Assembly: GCF_014596475.1 (NCBI RefSeq) | Contig: NZ_MECJ01000011.1 | Location: 310,001 to 374,000 of the forward strand | Source: Streptomyces sp. CBMA152 | GTDB lineage: Bacteria; Actinomycetota; Actinomycetes; Streptomycetales; Streptomycetaceae | Length of the DNA stretch: 64,000 nt | Direction: 5' to 3' | In this document: positions 29,852 through 38,369 of the stretch, piece after piece | How the letters are laid out: the number at the start of each line of letters is the position of its first letter | Numbering within the stretch: position 1 is the first letter of the stretch | Program-made: the position numbers and the translations under genes | The notes under the pieces: generated by a model | The model's input: only the letters and a program-made list of their open reading frames with translations | The model's database searches: none | Told to the model about the DNA's origin: nothing

Positions 29852-30916
29852 ATGAAGACCGCACTCACCGCTCTCCTCACGGCCACCGCGCTCGCCCTGC
29901 CTGCCGCCGCTCCCCGGCCCGCTCCCGTGCCTCCTCCCCCGGTCGCCCGTACGGTCTCGGCCTGGCTTCCCTGGTGGAACACCGACGTCGCGTACGACGA
30001 CGCGTTGCGCCATGCCGACCAGCTGCACACCGTCAGCCCCTTCTGGTACACCGCCGCCTCCGGGACCGACGTCAGGGGTGAGACGGGTGCGGGAGAGCAG
30101 CGGATCATCGACGGTCTGCACGCCAAGGGCATCAAGGTCGTCCCCACCGTCACCGAGGTCCCGGACGCCGCGTCGATGGCGGCCCTCATGAACGACCCCG
30201 TCCGGCGCACCGCGCACGTCGACGTCCTCATGAAGACGGTCGCGAGCCGCCCGTACGACGGCCTCGACCTCGACTACGAAAGGATGACCGAGACCGAGGA
30301 CGCCTCCCTGCGCGAACAGGTCCGTATCGGCTACAACGCCCTGACCAGCGAACTCTGCGCCCGCCTTCACGCGCTGGCCAAACAGTGCGTCATCACCGTC
30401 ATGCCCCGCACCGGCACCACCGGTCACGCCTACGACTACGCCCACCTCGGCACCGTCGCCGACCGTCTGCGCATCATGGGGTACAACCTCCACGACGCGC
30501 TCGACAAGCCCGGCCCACTGTCCTCCGTCGCCTGGTACGAGGAGTTCCTGACCTACGCCACGACCACGGTCCCCCGCGCCAAACTGGAGGTCGCGCTGCC
30601 CGCGTACGGCTGGGACTGGACGGTGGGTTCCACCGCCCGCGCCAAGCACGTCACTTCACAGGAAGCGGAGGTCCTGCGGCGCAGGGTGGGCGCGGAGTAC
30701 GTCTTCGACACCACGTCCGGCACCCCCCACTTCTCGTACACGGACACGGACCGCAAGCGCCACGAGGTCTGGTACCAGGACGCGAACGGCTCAGCCGCAC
30801 ACCTGGCCGTACTCGCCCGCTTCGGAGTCACCGGCACCGGCCTGTGGGCCCTCGGCTTCGAGGACACCAAACTGTGGGACACGCTGGCCCTGCACGGCGG
30901 AGGCGGTGCGAGATGA
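29852..30916 (+). CDS. Secreted GH18-family glycoside hydrolase-like protein
   Basis: 354 residues. A short signal peptide (about 1-20, LALPAAA) is followed by a proline-rich spacer, then a TIM-barrel of GH18 type. The catalytic DxxDxDxE motif reads DGLDLDYE (136-143), with E143 as acid/base. MPRTG, RIMGYNLHD and LPAYGWDWTVG correspond to later barrel strands of the YaaH/SleL-like branch, which often cleaves peptidoglycan rather than chitin. No carbohydrate-binding or LysM domain. Convergent with the RibD-like gene, only 16 bp apart. Confidence 0.88.
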   Translation: MKTALTALLTATALALPAAAPRPAPVPPPPVARTVSAWLPWWNTDVAYDDALRHADQLHTVSPFWYTAASGTDVRGETGAGEQRIIDGLHAKGIKVVPTVTEVPDAASMAALMNDPVRRTAHVDVLMKTVASRPYDGLDLDYERMTETEDASLREQVRIGYNALTSELCARLHALAKQCVITVMPRTGTTGHAYDYAHLGTVADRLRIMGYNLHDALDKPGPLSSVAWYEEFLTYATTTVPRAKLEVALPAYGWDWTVGSTARAKHVTSQEAEVLRRRVGAEYVFDTTSGTPHFSYTDTDRKRHEVWYQDANGSAAHLAVLARFGVTGTGLWALGFEDTKLWDTLALHGGGGAR

Positions 30917-30932
30917 ACTCGCTCCACGGCTG

Positions 30933-31505
30933 TCAGCGCACGACGTCGAAGACGTTCTTCTGCAGGCCGTTGGCGTACGCCTCGTGCTCGACCAGCTTCA
31001 GCTTCTGGGTGTCCTTGTCCGTGGCGCTGAACAGCCGCTTGCCCGCGCCGAGCAGCAGCGGGAAGACCAGCAGGTGGTAGCGGTCGATCAGACCGGCGTC
31101 CGAGAGGCTCCGGTTCAGGGCGGCGCTGCCGTGCACGATGATCGGCCCGCCCTCGGTCTCCTTGAGCGCGGCGACCTCGTCGAGCGAGCGCAGGATCGTG
31201 GTCTCGCCCCAGTTCGTCACCAGGTCGTCCTCGGTGAGCGTGGTGGACACGACGTACTTCGGCATCACCTTGTACTCGGCGAACTCCGCCATGTCCGGCC
31301 ACACCGCACTGAAGGCCTCGTAACTGGTCCGGCCGAGCAGCATCGCGGTTGCCTCCTGCTGCTCCCGGCCCTTGATCTCGAACGCCTCGGGCAGGAACTC
31401 CACGTCCTTGAAGGTCCACCCGGAGTTGCGGTAACCGGGCTCACCGCCGGGAGAGTCCACAACGCCGTCGAGCGAGATGAAGGCGGAGCTGATGAGAGTA
31501 CGCAT
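30933..31505 (-). CDS. Dihydrofolate-reductase-fold (RibD C-terminal-like) protein
   Basis: 190 residues from ATG 31505, with GAGGAA upstream. It follows the RibD_C/DHFR fold: ISSAFISLDGVVDSPGGEP, AMLLGRTSYEAFSAVWP, YVVSTTLTEDD, IIVHGSAALNRSLSDAGLIDRYHLLVFPLLLGAGKRLF. Such stand-alone proteins are common in actinobacteria and probably are NADPH-dependent reductases of unknown substrate, not folate or riboflavin enzymes. It may share a transcript with the upstream hydrolase gene on the same strand. Confidence 0.92.
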   Translation of the reverse strand: MRTLISSAFISLDGVVDSPGGEPGYRNSGWTFKDVEFLPEAFEIKGREQQEATAMLLGRTSYEAFSAVWPDMAEFAEYKVMPKYVVSTTLTEDDLVTNWGETTILRSLDEVAALKETEGGPIIVHGSAALNRSLSDAGLIDRYHLLVFPLLLGAGKRLFSATDKDTQKLKLVEHEAYANGLQKNVFDVVR

Positions 31506-31596
31506 GTTGGGTTCCTCGGTGTCCGTATCGGGTTCTCGGCAGGTAGGACCGGTGCACGCACCGATCACCACCTTTGACTGCGGACCACGAAGAAAC

Positions 31597-32436
31597 TCAT
31601 CGGCCGTCGCCAAGCCCGCGTTCGAGGAACGGCAGGACCGCGTGCAGGAAGTCCTCCGGGGCCTCGGCGAAGGGTGCGTGGCCTGTGGGTAGTGGGTGCC
31701 AGGTGGCGTGGGTGATCGCTCGGCGGGCGGCACGGCCGTCGCGGCCTACCAGTGGGTCGCGGGTGCCCCAGCAGAGCAGGGTCGGCGCCGTGATGGCCGA
31801 GGCGGCGGCGCGCAGGTCATGGGCCGGGGCAGCGAAGCTCCGCCAGATGGCCGCCGCCGTGGCCAGGGCTGCGGGGTCGTGGCGGCGGGCGGCGTCGCGG
31901 GCGATCATCTGCGTACGGAAGGGTGTACGTACACGTAGGTAGCGGCGGGGCAGTCGGCCCGACAGCAGGCGCATCGCCGACGTGGTCCCGATCAGCCGCA
32001 TCAGCGGGGCGTTCAGTGGGGTGACGAGCGAGAAACCGCCGCTGTTGACGAGGATCAGAGCGGCTACGCGATCCGGATCCGTGATGGCCAGGCGTGCGGC
32101 GGCGTATCCGCCCACGCTGTTGCCGATCAGGGAGGCGCGCTCCAGGCCCAGACCGTCGAGGATCTGCGGCAGGATCGACGCGTACGCCATCGCGGAGATC
32201 CGGTCGGCCGCCGGGCGGGCGGAGTCGCCGTATCCGGGCCAGTCGACGCAATAGACCGTGTGCCGTTCGGCGAGCGTGGGGACCACCGCGTCGAAGTCGC
32301 GCCGGTCGCCGGGGTTGGCGTGCAGCAGGACGACCGGTGAGCCGGGGCCGATACCGTGCACGGCGACCGCCACCTCGCCGAGGGCCGTGGGAACCCGCTT
32401 GAGGGTGTCGGCCATCGGGGACTCTCGTCGCGTCAC
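31597..32436 (-). CDS. Alpha/beta hydrolase
   Basis: 279 residues from GTG 32436 (GGAG 6 nt upstream); ATG 32415 would drop seven residues. The canonical triad is visible: oxyanion HANPGDRRDF, nucleophile elbow GNSVGG, Asp in CWGTRDPLVG, His in PTGHAPFAEAPEDF. A cap region with RTPFRTQMIARDAARR lies between. Related to haloperoxidase/C-C hydrolase families; no substrate can be assigned. No signal peptide, so cytoplasmic. Confidence 0.9.
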   Translation of the reverse strand: MTRRESPMADTLKRVPTALGEVAVAVHGIGPGSPVVLLHANPGDRRDFDAVVPTLAERHTVYCVDWPGYGDSARPAADRISAMAYASILPQILDGLGLERASLIGNSVGGYAAARLAITDPDRVAALILVNSGGFSLVTPLNAPLMRLIGTTSAMRLLSGRLPRRYLRVRTPFRTQMIARDAARRHDPAALATAAAIWRSFAAPAHDLRAAASAITAPTLLCWGTRDPLVGRDGRAARRAITHATWHPLPTGHAPFAEAPEDFLHAVLPFLERGLGDGR

Positions 32437-32518
32437 CTCGGACTCCTGCGCATGGGGCGAACGCTAACCAGCCCTCGACCGGACGGTCAACATCGAGCAG
32501 GAGTGCGGAGGAACGGGG

Positions 32519-32553
32519 AGGGGTGAGCGCCCCCGGCTGGAACGCTCACCCCT
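32519..32553 (-). terminator. Terminator hairpin after the PRC-barrel gene
   Basis: Perfect 11-bp stem AGGGGTGAGCG / CGCTCACCCCT with a 13-nt loop. It lies 34 bp beyond the stop of the minus-strand PRC-barrel gene. Confidence 0.7.
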
Positions 32554-32586
32554 CGGACCACACCCCCCGGCATCCACACGCTCGGC

Positions 32587-32943
32587 TCAGTGGCCCGGCA
32601 TGCCCATGTAGTACGTGCCGACGCTCTCGTGGTAGGTCGGGTCACCCAGGTGCTTCTCCTTGTCGAACTCCGGCGCGTTCTTGATCTCTTCCTTCGTCCG
32701 CGCCACATAGATCTTGCGCTCGTCCGGGTCGATCCGGGAGATGACACCGGCCGGGAGCAGCACATGCTTGCCGAAGATCCACATTCCGGTGTCGACCACG
32801 ATGCAGGCCGCGCCCACCGCGTCCGAGTGCTTGTCCACCTTGCCGATGCTGCCGTCGGTGGCCTCCACCTTGAAGCCCGTCAGGTCGGCGCCGGTGGTGA
32901 ATCCGGCGGTCAGGGCATAGCCCCACATGTCCATGTCGCTCAC
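32587..32943 (-). CDS. PRC-barrel domain protein
   Basis: 118 residues from GTG 32943, with GGAG 6 nt upstream; a TTG twelve bases earlier is less likely. One PRC-barrel: GFKVEATDGSIGKVDKHSD ... CIVVDTGMWIFGKHVLLPAGVISRIDPDERKIYVARTKEEIKNAPEF. PRC-barrels in this context are small soluble proteins, common in Streptomyces beside gas-vesicle loci and general-stress genes. The role is unknown. Transcribed away from the gvp genes. Confidence 0.9.
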   Translation of the reverse strand: MSDMDMWGYALTAGFTTGADLTGFKVEATDGSIGKVDKHSDAVGAACIVVDTGMWIFGKHVLLPAGVISRIDPDERKIYVARTKEEIKNAPEFDKEKHLGDPTYHESVGTYYMGMPGH

Positions 32944-33009
32944 AGCGATCTCCAATCTCTTCAGCTCTGCTTCTTCAGCTCTGTTCGAGGTACGAGGTCG
33001 TATCGGGCG

Positions 33010-33324
33010 CTACAGCAGCCCGTTGCCCGGGGCGGCCACACCGACCAGCCAGATGAAGGCCAGTAGGGTGTCGATGGCGCCGAGCACCAGGGCGACCAGC
33101 GCCGGCATCGGCTCCGCGCCGCCGTTCCAGCGGCGGCCCATCCCCAGCCAGCCGCACGCGACGGCGACCGGCCCGAGAATGATGCCGAGGACGAAGAAGC
33201 CCGCGATCGCGCAGACCAGTCCGATGATGCCGAGCGTCGCGCGGTCCGGCCCGGTCCGGGGCCACCTGCGGTTCCGTGGCCGGGGGCTCCTGCGCGTACG
33301 CATGTTTCCGAGGCCCGTTGTCAT
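33010..33324 (-). CDS. Small two- to three-helix membrane protein
   Basis: 104 residues from ATG 33324, with GAGGGAG upstream. A basic N-terminus (MRTRRSPRPRNRRWPRTGPDR) is followed by hydrophobic segments ATLGIIGLVCAIAGFFVLGIILGPVAVACGWL and PALVALVLGAIDTLLAFIWLVGVA. This is a DUF4190-like arrangement, function unknown. Its promoter region is shared with gvpO, which runs the other way. Confidence 0.75.
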   Translation of the reverse strand: MTTGLGNMRTRRSPRPRNRRWPRTGPDRATLGIIGLVCAIAGFFVLGIILGPVAVACGWLGMGRRWNGGAEPMPALVALVLGAIDTLLAFIWLVGVAAPGNGLL

Positions 33325-33496
33325 CACCGCTCCCTCGGGCGTCGATTCAACTCGCACCCCGAGTACCCGTCTTCGGCCGCCGTATCCACCGACCTTCACC
33401 CGACCGTGCCACCTCGGGGTTTGGCCCGCCGGGTCGGGGCTACCCGGAGCACCTGAGAGGTCCGCGTCAAAGGAATTCGAGTGGCCGCGAGGGGAC

Positions 33497-33964
33497 ATGG
33501 CGAACGCATCCGAGAAGAAACCGACGCCCGATCAGGACCTGGACGTCGACGACGATCTGCCCGGCGCGATGGACGTGCTGTGCGCCGCCCGCGACCAGCT
33601 CTCCGAGCTCACCGGTATGCCCGCAGAGACCGTCTCGTCCTTCGAACGGACCGAGAACGGCTGGCGGTTGTGCATCGACGTCCTCGAACTGGCCCGCGTC
33701 CCCGACACCATGAGCCTGCTCGCCTCGTACGAGGTGGACCTCGACCTGGAGGCCGGGCCGCATCGCAGCGCGGGACTGCCGGACATGGTCGGCGAGATCA
33801 CCGAGTCCGGCGCCCGCGGAAAGACCAAGGGCGCGCTCTCCGGCGCCGTGCAGACCGTCGCCGACGTTTTCAAGGGGACACGTGAGGAACACGAGGAAGA
33901 CGAGCCGGAGCCCAGGCCGCGCGCCCGGCGCACCGCCTCCCGCCGCAAGGAGGAGCAGGAATGA
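33497..33964 (+). CDS. gvpO: Gas vesicle protein GvpO
   Basis: 155 residues from ATG 33497, with GCGAGGGGA upstream. The central GvpO domain (MDVLCAARDQLSELTGMPAETVSSFERTENGW; VLELARVPDTMSLLASYEVDLD) is followed by a charged, Lys/Glu/Arg-rich tail. GvpO is an essential accessory protein in halophilic archaea and the first gene of typical Streptomyces gvp clusters. Its TGA overlaps gvpF by ATGA. In typical clusters gvpA lies between these two genes, so its absence is notable. Confidence 0.9.
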   Translation: MANASEKKPTPDQDLDVDDDLPGAMDVLCAARDQLSELTGMPAETVSSFERTENGWRLCIDVLELARVPDTMSLLASYEVDLDLEAGPHRSAGLPDMVGEITESGARGKTKGALSGAVQTVADVFKGTREEHEEDEPEPRPRARRTASRRKEEQE

Positions 33965-34677
33965 CCACGTACGTATACGGCATCGCGCGTCGTACGCATG
34001 ACCGACTGCCGGAGAGCATGGGCGGGGTGGGTGACCCGCCGAAGCCGGTGCGGACCGTCGCCCAGGGCGAGTTGGTGGCGCTGGTGAGCGACGCCCCCGA
34101 GGACCTGAAGCCCAGGCGTCGCGATCTGCTCGCCCACCAGAACGTCCTCGCGGAGGCCGGTGCGGGCGGCCCGGTGCTGCCGCTGCGGTTCGGCGGTATC
34201 TCCGTCGACGACGAGGCCGTACGGTTCGTGCTCGCCGAACACGAGCAGCGCTATCTGGAACGGCTGGAGGCGCTGGAGGGCAAGGTCGAGTACAACATCA
34301 AGGCCGCCCACGACGAAGCGGCCGTCCTGCACCAGGTGCTCGCGGCCAGCCCGGAGCTGCGGGCCATGAGCGAGGCCAACCGCAAGGCCGGGGGCGGCAC
34401 ATACGATCAGAAGCTGGCGCTCGGCGAGCGGATCGCCGCCGCCGTGCAGCAGCGCGAGGCGCAGGACGCCCAGCTGATCCAGCAGGCTCTGGCGGGCGCG
34501 TCCGAGGACCGGCGCAGCGGGCCCGAGTCCACCGGCTGGCTGGCGAACCTCTCCTTCCTGATCGACCGCTCGAAGGCCACCGACTTCCTCACGGCCGTCG
34601 ACAAGTTGCGCAACGAGGCACCCCAGCTCCTGCTGAGCGTGAACGGCCCACTGCCCCCGTACAGCTTCACCGACTGA
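33961..34677 (+). CDS. gvpF: Gas vesicle protein GvpF/GvpL family (first copy)
   Basis: 238 residues starting in the ATGA overlap with gvpO, AAGGAGGAG upstream. Two-domain GvpF/L pattern: N-terminal VYGIARRTHD and LVALVSDAPED, RRRDLLAHQNVLAEAG, LPLRFGGISVDDEAVRFVL; then a helix-rich part and a C-terminal ATDFLTAVDKLRNEAPQLLLSVNGPLPPYSFTD. GvpF helps vesicle assembly and binds the structural protein GvpA, which is missing in this locus. Confidence 0.93.
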   Translation: MTTYVYGIARRTHDRLPESMGGVGDPPKPVRTVAQGELVALVSDAPEDLKPRRRDLLAHQNVLAEAGAGGPVLPLRFGGISVDDEAVRFVLAEHEQRYLERLEALEGKVEYNIKAAHDEAAVLHQVLAASPELRAMSEANRKAGGGTYDQKLALGERIAAAVQQREAQDAQLIQQALAGASEDRRSGPESTGWLANLSFLIDRSKATDFLTAVDKLRNEAPQLLLSVNGPLPPYSFTD

Positions 34678-34708
34678 CGACAGGACGACAGAACCAGAAC
34701 CACGGGCT

Positions 34709-34819
34709 GAACTGGCGGACGGGGAGCTGCTGATGGCCGGTGAGATCGACTAGGCCGAGTTCGACCGCCGCGAGGACGCGCTCCTCGATCGACTGCAGAA
34801 CAGGAATACCTGGACGTGA
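34709..34819 (+). pseudogene. gvpG: gvpG remnant with internal stop
   Basis: A 36-codon stretch reads ELADGELLMAGEID, stop, AEFDRREDALLDRL, then TGA. This is the C-terminal half of GvpG, where the family has a GEIDEAEFDRREDELLDRL-type helix. TAG at 34751-34753 replaces the Glu between D and A. The N-terminal half (the LLLLPLAPVRG-type segment) and start codon are gone. It sits exactly where gvpG, followed by gvpJ, lies in Streptomyces clusters. The gap from 34677 to 34894 otherwise holds no gene. Confidence 0.85.
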
Positions 34820-34893
34820 ACAACCGCCTGACAACAGGGCTCGGAGCCGGGAGGCGCTGGGACGGGGATCGGAACCCATGAAGGGGCTGCGCG

Positions 34894-35679
34894 ATGGGGA
34901 GTGATCTGCTGTACGTGTACGCGGTGGTGCGGCCCTTCGCCGGGGCGCTGCCCGACGGGGTGTGCGGCCTCGACGGCACACCGCCCCGGTTGGTCGAAGA
35001 CCGCGGCCTGTGCGCGGTGGTGAGCCCGGTGCACGCCGAGGACTTCGACGCGATCCCGCTCCGCGACCATCTGGAGGACCTGGACTGGCTCGCCGCCACC
35101 GCCACCACCCACCAGGAGGTGACCGGGGCACTGTTCTCGGTGACCTGCGCGGTGCCGCTCCGGCTCGCCACGGTGTGCCGGGGCGAGGCCGGGGTGCGCC
35201 GGCTGCTCGGCTCCGGGCGCGCCGGTTTCGTACGCGCTCTGGAACGCCTTGACGGGCGTGTCGAATGGGGCGTGAAGGTGTACGCGGACATCCGCCCGGC
35301 ACCGGCCGGTGCGCCACCGACCAGTGCGAGGCCGGCCGACGGGCGGGAGTATCTGCGGCGGCGCCTCGGTCAGCGGCGCTCCCGCGAAGAGGTGTGGCGC
35401 AGGGCCGACGCGCTCTCGCGCACACTGCACACCGAGCTCAGCGGGCGCGCCGAGGCGGGCCGCCTGCACCGGCCGCAGAACGTCCGCCTCTCCGGCGACC
35501 CCGGGGAGAACATCCTCAACGCGGCCTATCTGGTGCCGCGCGAACAGAGCGAGGAGTTCGTCGCGACGGTCCGGCACCTTACCCCGCACACCGACGGCGT
35601 ACGCGTGGAGCTGACCGGTCCCTGGGCGCCCCACTCCTTCGCGGGCGAGGCCGGGCAGGACGCCGAGAGGGAGACATGA
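34894..35679 (+). CDS. gvpL: Gas vesicle protein GvpL/GvpF family (second copy)
   Basis: 261 residues from ATG 34894, with GAAGGGG upstream. GvpF/L family: LLYVYAVVRPFAG, RGLCAVVSPVHAEDFD, PLRLATVCRGEAGVRRLL, GRVEWGVKVYADIRP, and the C-terminal ENILNAAYLVPREQSEEFVATVRHL with PWAPHSFAGE. By order it is the gvpL of a typical Streptomyces cluster. Its stop overlaps the gvpS start. Confidence 0.92.
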   Translation: MGSDLLYVYAVVRPFAGALPDGVCGLDGTPPRLVEDRGLCAVVSPVHAEDFDAIPLRDHLEDLDWLAATATTHQEVTGALFSVTCAVPLRLATVCRGEAGVRRLLGSGRAGFVRALERLDGRVEWGVKVYADIRPAPAGAPPTSARPADGREYLRRRLGQRRSREEVWRRADALSRTLHTELSGRAEAGRLHRPQNVRLSGDPGENILNAAYLVPREQSEEFVATVRHLTPHTDGVRVELTGPWAPHSFAGEAGQDAERET

Positions 35680-35930
35680 CGGGCGGCGGCAGGGTCCTCG
35701 CACAGCACGAGGTCGCCCTGGTGGACCTGCTCGACCGGCTGCTCGCGGGCGGCGTGGTCATCACGGGCGACCTCACCCTGCGGATCGCGGATGTGGACCT
35801 CGTACGGATCGACCTGAACGCGCTCGTGAGCTCGGTCAGCGCCCAAGTCCCCTCCCCCTTCGCGGAGTTCGACGAACCGACCGACGAACCGACCGACCAA
35901 CCGTTCGACGAGCCGGAGAAGACTGCATGA
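35676..35930 (+). CDS. gvpS: Gas vesicle protein GvpS (GvpA/GvpJ family)
   Basis: 84 residues from ATG 35676, overlapping the previous stop by 4 bp. Core LVDLLDRLLAGGVVITGDLTLRIADVDLVRIDLNALVSSV is the GvpJ/GvpS version of the GvpA fold. An acidic repeat tail follows (DEPTDEPTDQPFDEPEK). GvpS and GvpJ are minor components; this is not the major shell protein GvpA, whose canonical sequence is absent from the window. Confidence 0.88.
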   Translation: MTGGGRVLAQHEVALVDLLDRLLAGGVVITGDLTLRIADVDLVRIDLNALVSSVSAQVPSPFAEFDEPTDEPTDQPFDEPEKTA

Positions 35931-36247
35931 TCATCGACAGGAGCAACGGTACCCAGACAGATCGGCGGCGTCGGGTGGAGCTCGACCCCGACACCGTGGA
36001 ACGCGATATCGCACGGCTGGTCCTGACCGTCGTGGAGCTGTTGCGGCAGCTCATGGAGCGCCAGGCCCTGCGGCGGGTCGAGACCGGCGAGCTGACGGAG
36101 GATCAGGAGGAGCGCATCGGGCTCACCCTCATGCTGCTCGACGACCGGATGGGCGAGCTGAGGTCGAGGTTCGGGCTGCGCCCGGAGGATCTCAACATCG
36201 ACCTGGGCCCGCTCGGCCCTCTGCTCCCCAAGGAGCCTCACCCATAG
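35927..36247 (+). CDS. gvpK: Gas vesicle protein GvpK
   Basis: 106 residues from ATG 35927 in a 4-bp overlap. GvpK signature: DTVERDIARLVLTVVELLRQLMERQALRRVETGELTEDQEERIGLTLMLLDDRM, then FGLRPEDLNIDLGPLGPLL. Last gene of the gvp operon. No terminator hairpin was recognised after it. Confidence 0.94.
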   Translation: MIIDRSNGTQTDRRRRVELDPDTVERDIARLVLTVVELLRQLMERQALRRVETGELTEDQEERIGLTLMLLDDRMGELRSRFGLRPEDLNIDLGPLGPLLPKEPHP

Positions 36248-36297
36248 GACCAGGTGTTCCTCGCCATCACGGACGCCCCGGCATACCACCCCTGCAC

Positions 36298-36315
36298 GTA
36301 GTACCGCGGTACTAC
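36298..36315. promoter_or_regulatory. 18-bp perfect palindrome (operator candidate)
   Basis: GTAGTACCGCGGTACTAC is a perfect inverted repeat about 110 bp upstream of the ABC transporter start. Its size and symmetry fit a GntR/TetR/PadR-type operator. No regulator of such a class is adjacent; the nearest regulators are the two-component genes at 38370-40339. Confidence 0.6.
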
Positions 36316-36426
36316 ACAAGGGCCGGAGTTCACTCCCCGGTACCACGGATCGCGACCGCCGGGATCCTAGCGTCGCCGGTGTAGCGGGCCAGGACGGTCT
36401 GGCGCCCGGAGGCGAAGGACAGAACG

Positions 36427-37374
36427 ATGATCGAGGCACACCAGCTGACGAAGCGGTACGGGGAGAAGACGGCGGTCGACCACCTCGACTTCGTCGTGCG
36501 GCCCGGCACCGTCACCGGCTTCCTCGGGCCCAACGGCGCGGGCAAGTCCACCACGATGCGCCTGATCGTCGGTCTCGACGCCCCGACCAGCGGCTCCGTG
36601 ACCGTCGGCGGTCGTCGATACGCCCAGCACGCCGCCCCGTTGCAGGAGGTGGGCGCGCTGCTTGAGGCCAAGTCCATCCACCCCGGGCGCTCCGCGTACA
36701 ACCACCTCAACGCGCTCGCGCTCACGCACGGCATTCCGCGCCGCCGGGTCGACGAGGTCATCGAGCTGGCCGGTCTGGGCAGTGTGGCCAAGAAGCGGGC
36801 GGGGGCGTTCTCGCTCGGCATGGGCCAGCGTCTCGGCATCGCGGCGGCGCTGCTCGGCGACCCGCAGACGATCATGCTGGACGAGCCGGTCAACGGTCTC
36901 GACCCCGAGGGCGTGCTGTGGATACGCAATCTGCTCACCCAGCTCGCGGGCGAGGGCCGTACCGTCTTCGTCTCGTCCCACCTGATGACCGAAGTGGCCC
37001 TGGTGGCCGACCATTTGATCATCGTGGGGCGCGGGCGGCTGCTCGCCGACACCACCGTGAACGATCTGATCCGCGAGGTCGGCGGCGACACGGTGAAGGT
37101 GGCCAGCGCCGATCCGGCCCGGCTGCGCGAGGCGCTGGCCGGTCCCGGGGTCGACATCACCGGTCACGCCGGCTCCGAGGAGTTGCACGTGACGGGGCTG
37201 ACGGCGCGCGAGATCGGGCTGACGGCGGCCGAGCACGGGATCGCGCTCTTCGAGCTGAGCGCGCGGACGGTGTCGCTGGAAGAGGCGTTCATGGACCTGA
37301 CCAGGGATGCCGTCGAGTACCACGGCTCCACCAGCGTCGTCGCCGACGCCGAGACCCCCGGGAGGGCGGCATGA
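36427..37374 (+). CDS. ABC transporter ATP-binding protein
   Basis: 315 residues. Walker A GPNGAGKST (34-42), signature FSLGMGQRLG, Walker B TIMLDEPVNGLDPEG, switch His in SSHLMTEV. A C-terminal extension after about residue 220 is typical of the bacitracin/daunorubicin-type exporter ATPases in actinobacteria. Paired through an ATGA overlap with the permease at 37371. With the two-component system downstream, it resembles a cell-envelope-stress or drug-efflux module. Confidence 0.95.
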   Translation: MIEAHQLTKRYGEKTAVDHLDFVVRPGTVTGFLGPNGAGKSTTMRLIVGLDAPTSGSVTVGGRRYAQHAAPLQEVGALLEAKSIHPGRSAYNHLNALALTHGIPRRRVDEVIELAGLGSVAKKRAGAFSLGMGQRLGIAAALLGDPQTIMLDEPVNGLDPEGVLWIRNLLTQLAGEGRTVFVSSHLMTEVALVADHLIIVGRGRLLADTTVNDLIREVGGDTVKVASADPARLREALAGPGVDITGHAGSEELHVTGLTAREIGLTAAEHGIALFELSARTVSLEEAFMDLTRDAVEYHGSTSVVADAETPGRAA

Positions 37375-38219
37375 GCACCATCACCGCGACCGAGACATCC
37401 GCCCCGGCGCCCGCACCCGCCGCGCGTCCGGCCTACCGGGTGACCGGGCCCCGGGTGGTGCGCTCGGAGTGGGCCAAGCTGTGGTCGCTGCGCTCCACGT
37501 GGATCACGCTCGGTCTGGGTCTGCTGTTCCTGGTGGCCTTCGGGATCATCGCTGCGGCACAGTTCAAGTCCCACTTCGACTCCGGCCGGCACATGGACAA
37601 GGACTGGGCGGACTCCACCGCGGTCAGCCTCTCCCTGTTCGGTACGAACTTCGCGCAGCTGGCGCTGGGTGTGCTCGGCGTGCTGGTCACGGCGGGCGAG
37701 TACTCCACCGGCATGATCCGCTCCACGCTGGCCGCCGTCCCGCGCCGTCTGCCGGTTCTCTGGTCCAAGTCGGCGGTGTTCGGCCTGGTCGCGCTGGTGG
37801 TCGGCACGGTCGGTGTGTTCGTCGCGTTCCTGATCGCCAGCAATATCGTCTCCGGCACACCGGCCGCCATGACGATCTCGCACACGGGCGTGGTGCGCAG
37901 CCTGCTCGGCGCGGGGCTCTACCTCGGCCTGGTCGGGGTGATCGGCGCCGCCCTCGGCGCGCTGCTGCGCTCCGTGGCGGGCGGCATCTCGGTGCTGGTC
38001 GGCACGCTGATGCTGGTCCCGGGGCTGATGTCGCTCCTGCCGAGTTCGTGGAAGGACAACATCACCCCGTATCTGCCGAGTCACGCGGGCGAGTCGATGT
38101 TCTCCCTGACCCACGACAGCACCGCCCTGTCGCCGACGGCCGGACTCGCCGTCTTCGTCGCCTGGACCGTGCTGGCGCTGGCGGGGGCCGCGTACCGGTT
38201 GGTGCGCAGCGACGCCTGA
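37371..38219 (+). CDS. ABC-2 type transporter permease
   Basis: 282 residues, ATG overlapping the ATPase stop. About six hydrophobic segments: WITLGLGLLFLVAFGIIAAA after the RSEWAKLWSLRST coupling motif, then FAQLALGVLGVLVTAGEYSTGMIRSTLAAVPRR, a signature segment of ABC-2 permeases paired with such ATPases. Forms the membrane part of the exporter. A strong terminator follows. Confidence 0.93.
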   Translation: MSTITATETSAPAPAPAARPAYRVTGPRVVRSEWAKLWSLRSTWITLGLGLLFLVAFGIIAAAQFKSHFDSGRHMDKDWADSTAVSLSLFGTNFAQLALGVLGVLVTAGEYSTGMIRSTLAAVPRRLPVLWSKSAVFGLVALVVGTVGVFVAFLIASNIVSGTPAAMTISHTGVVRSLLGAGLYLGLVGVIGAALGALLRSVAGGISVLVGTLMLVPGLMSLLPSSWKDNITPYLPSHAGESMFSLTHDSTALSPTAGLAVFVAWTVLALAGAAYRLVRSDA

Positions 38220-38273
38220 CCCTTACGGGTACGTCTACCTGTCGCTCAGGTACGGCGCGTATCCTCCGCTGTC

Positions 38274-38306
38274 GGTGCGGCACCCGGCTCGCCCGGGTGC
38301 CGCACC
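38274..38306 (+). terminator. Terminator hairpin after the ABC operon
   Basis: Perfect 14-bp stem GGTGCGGCACCCGG / CCGGGTGCCGCACC with a 5-nt loop, 54 bp past the permease stop. The two-component genes therefore probably have their own promoter. Confidence 0.85.
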
Positions 38307-38369
38307 GATGCGCCGGGCCCCTGCGCCCAGCCCTCTGATGTGCCTCATGGACAGGTGATACCCGGGACG

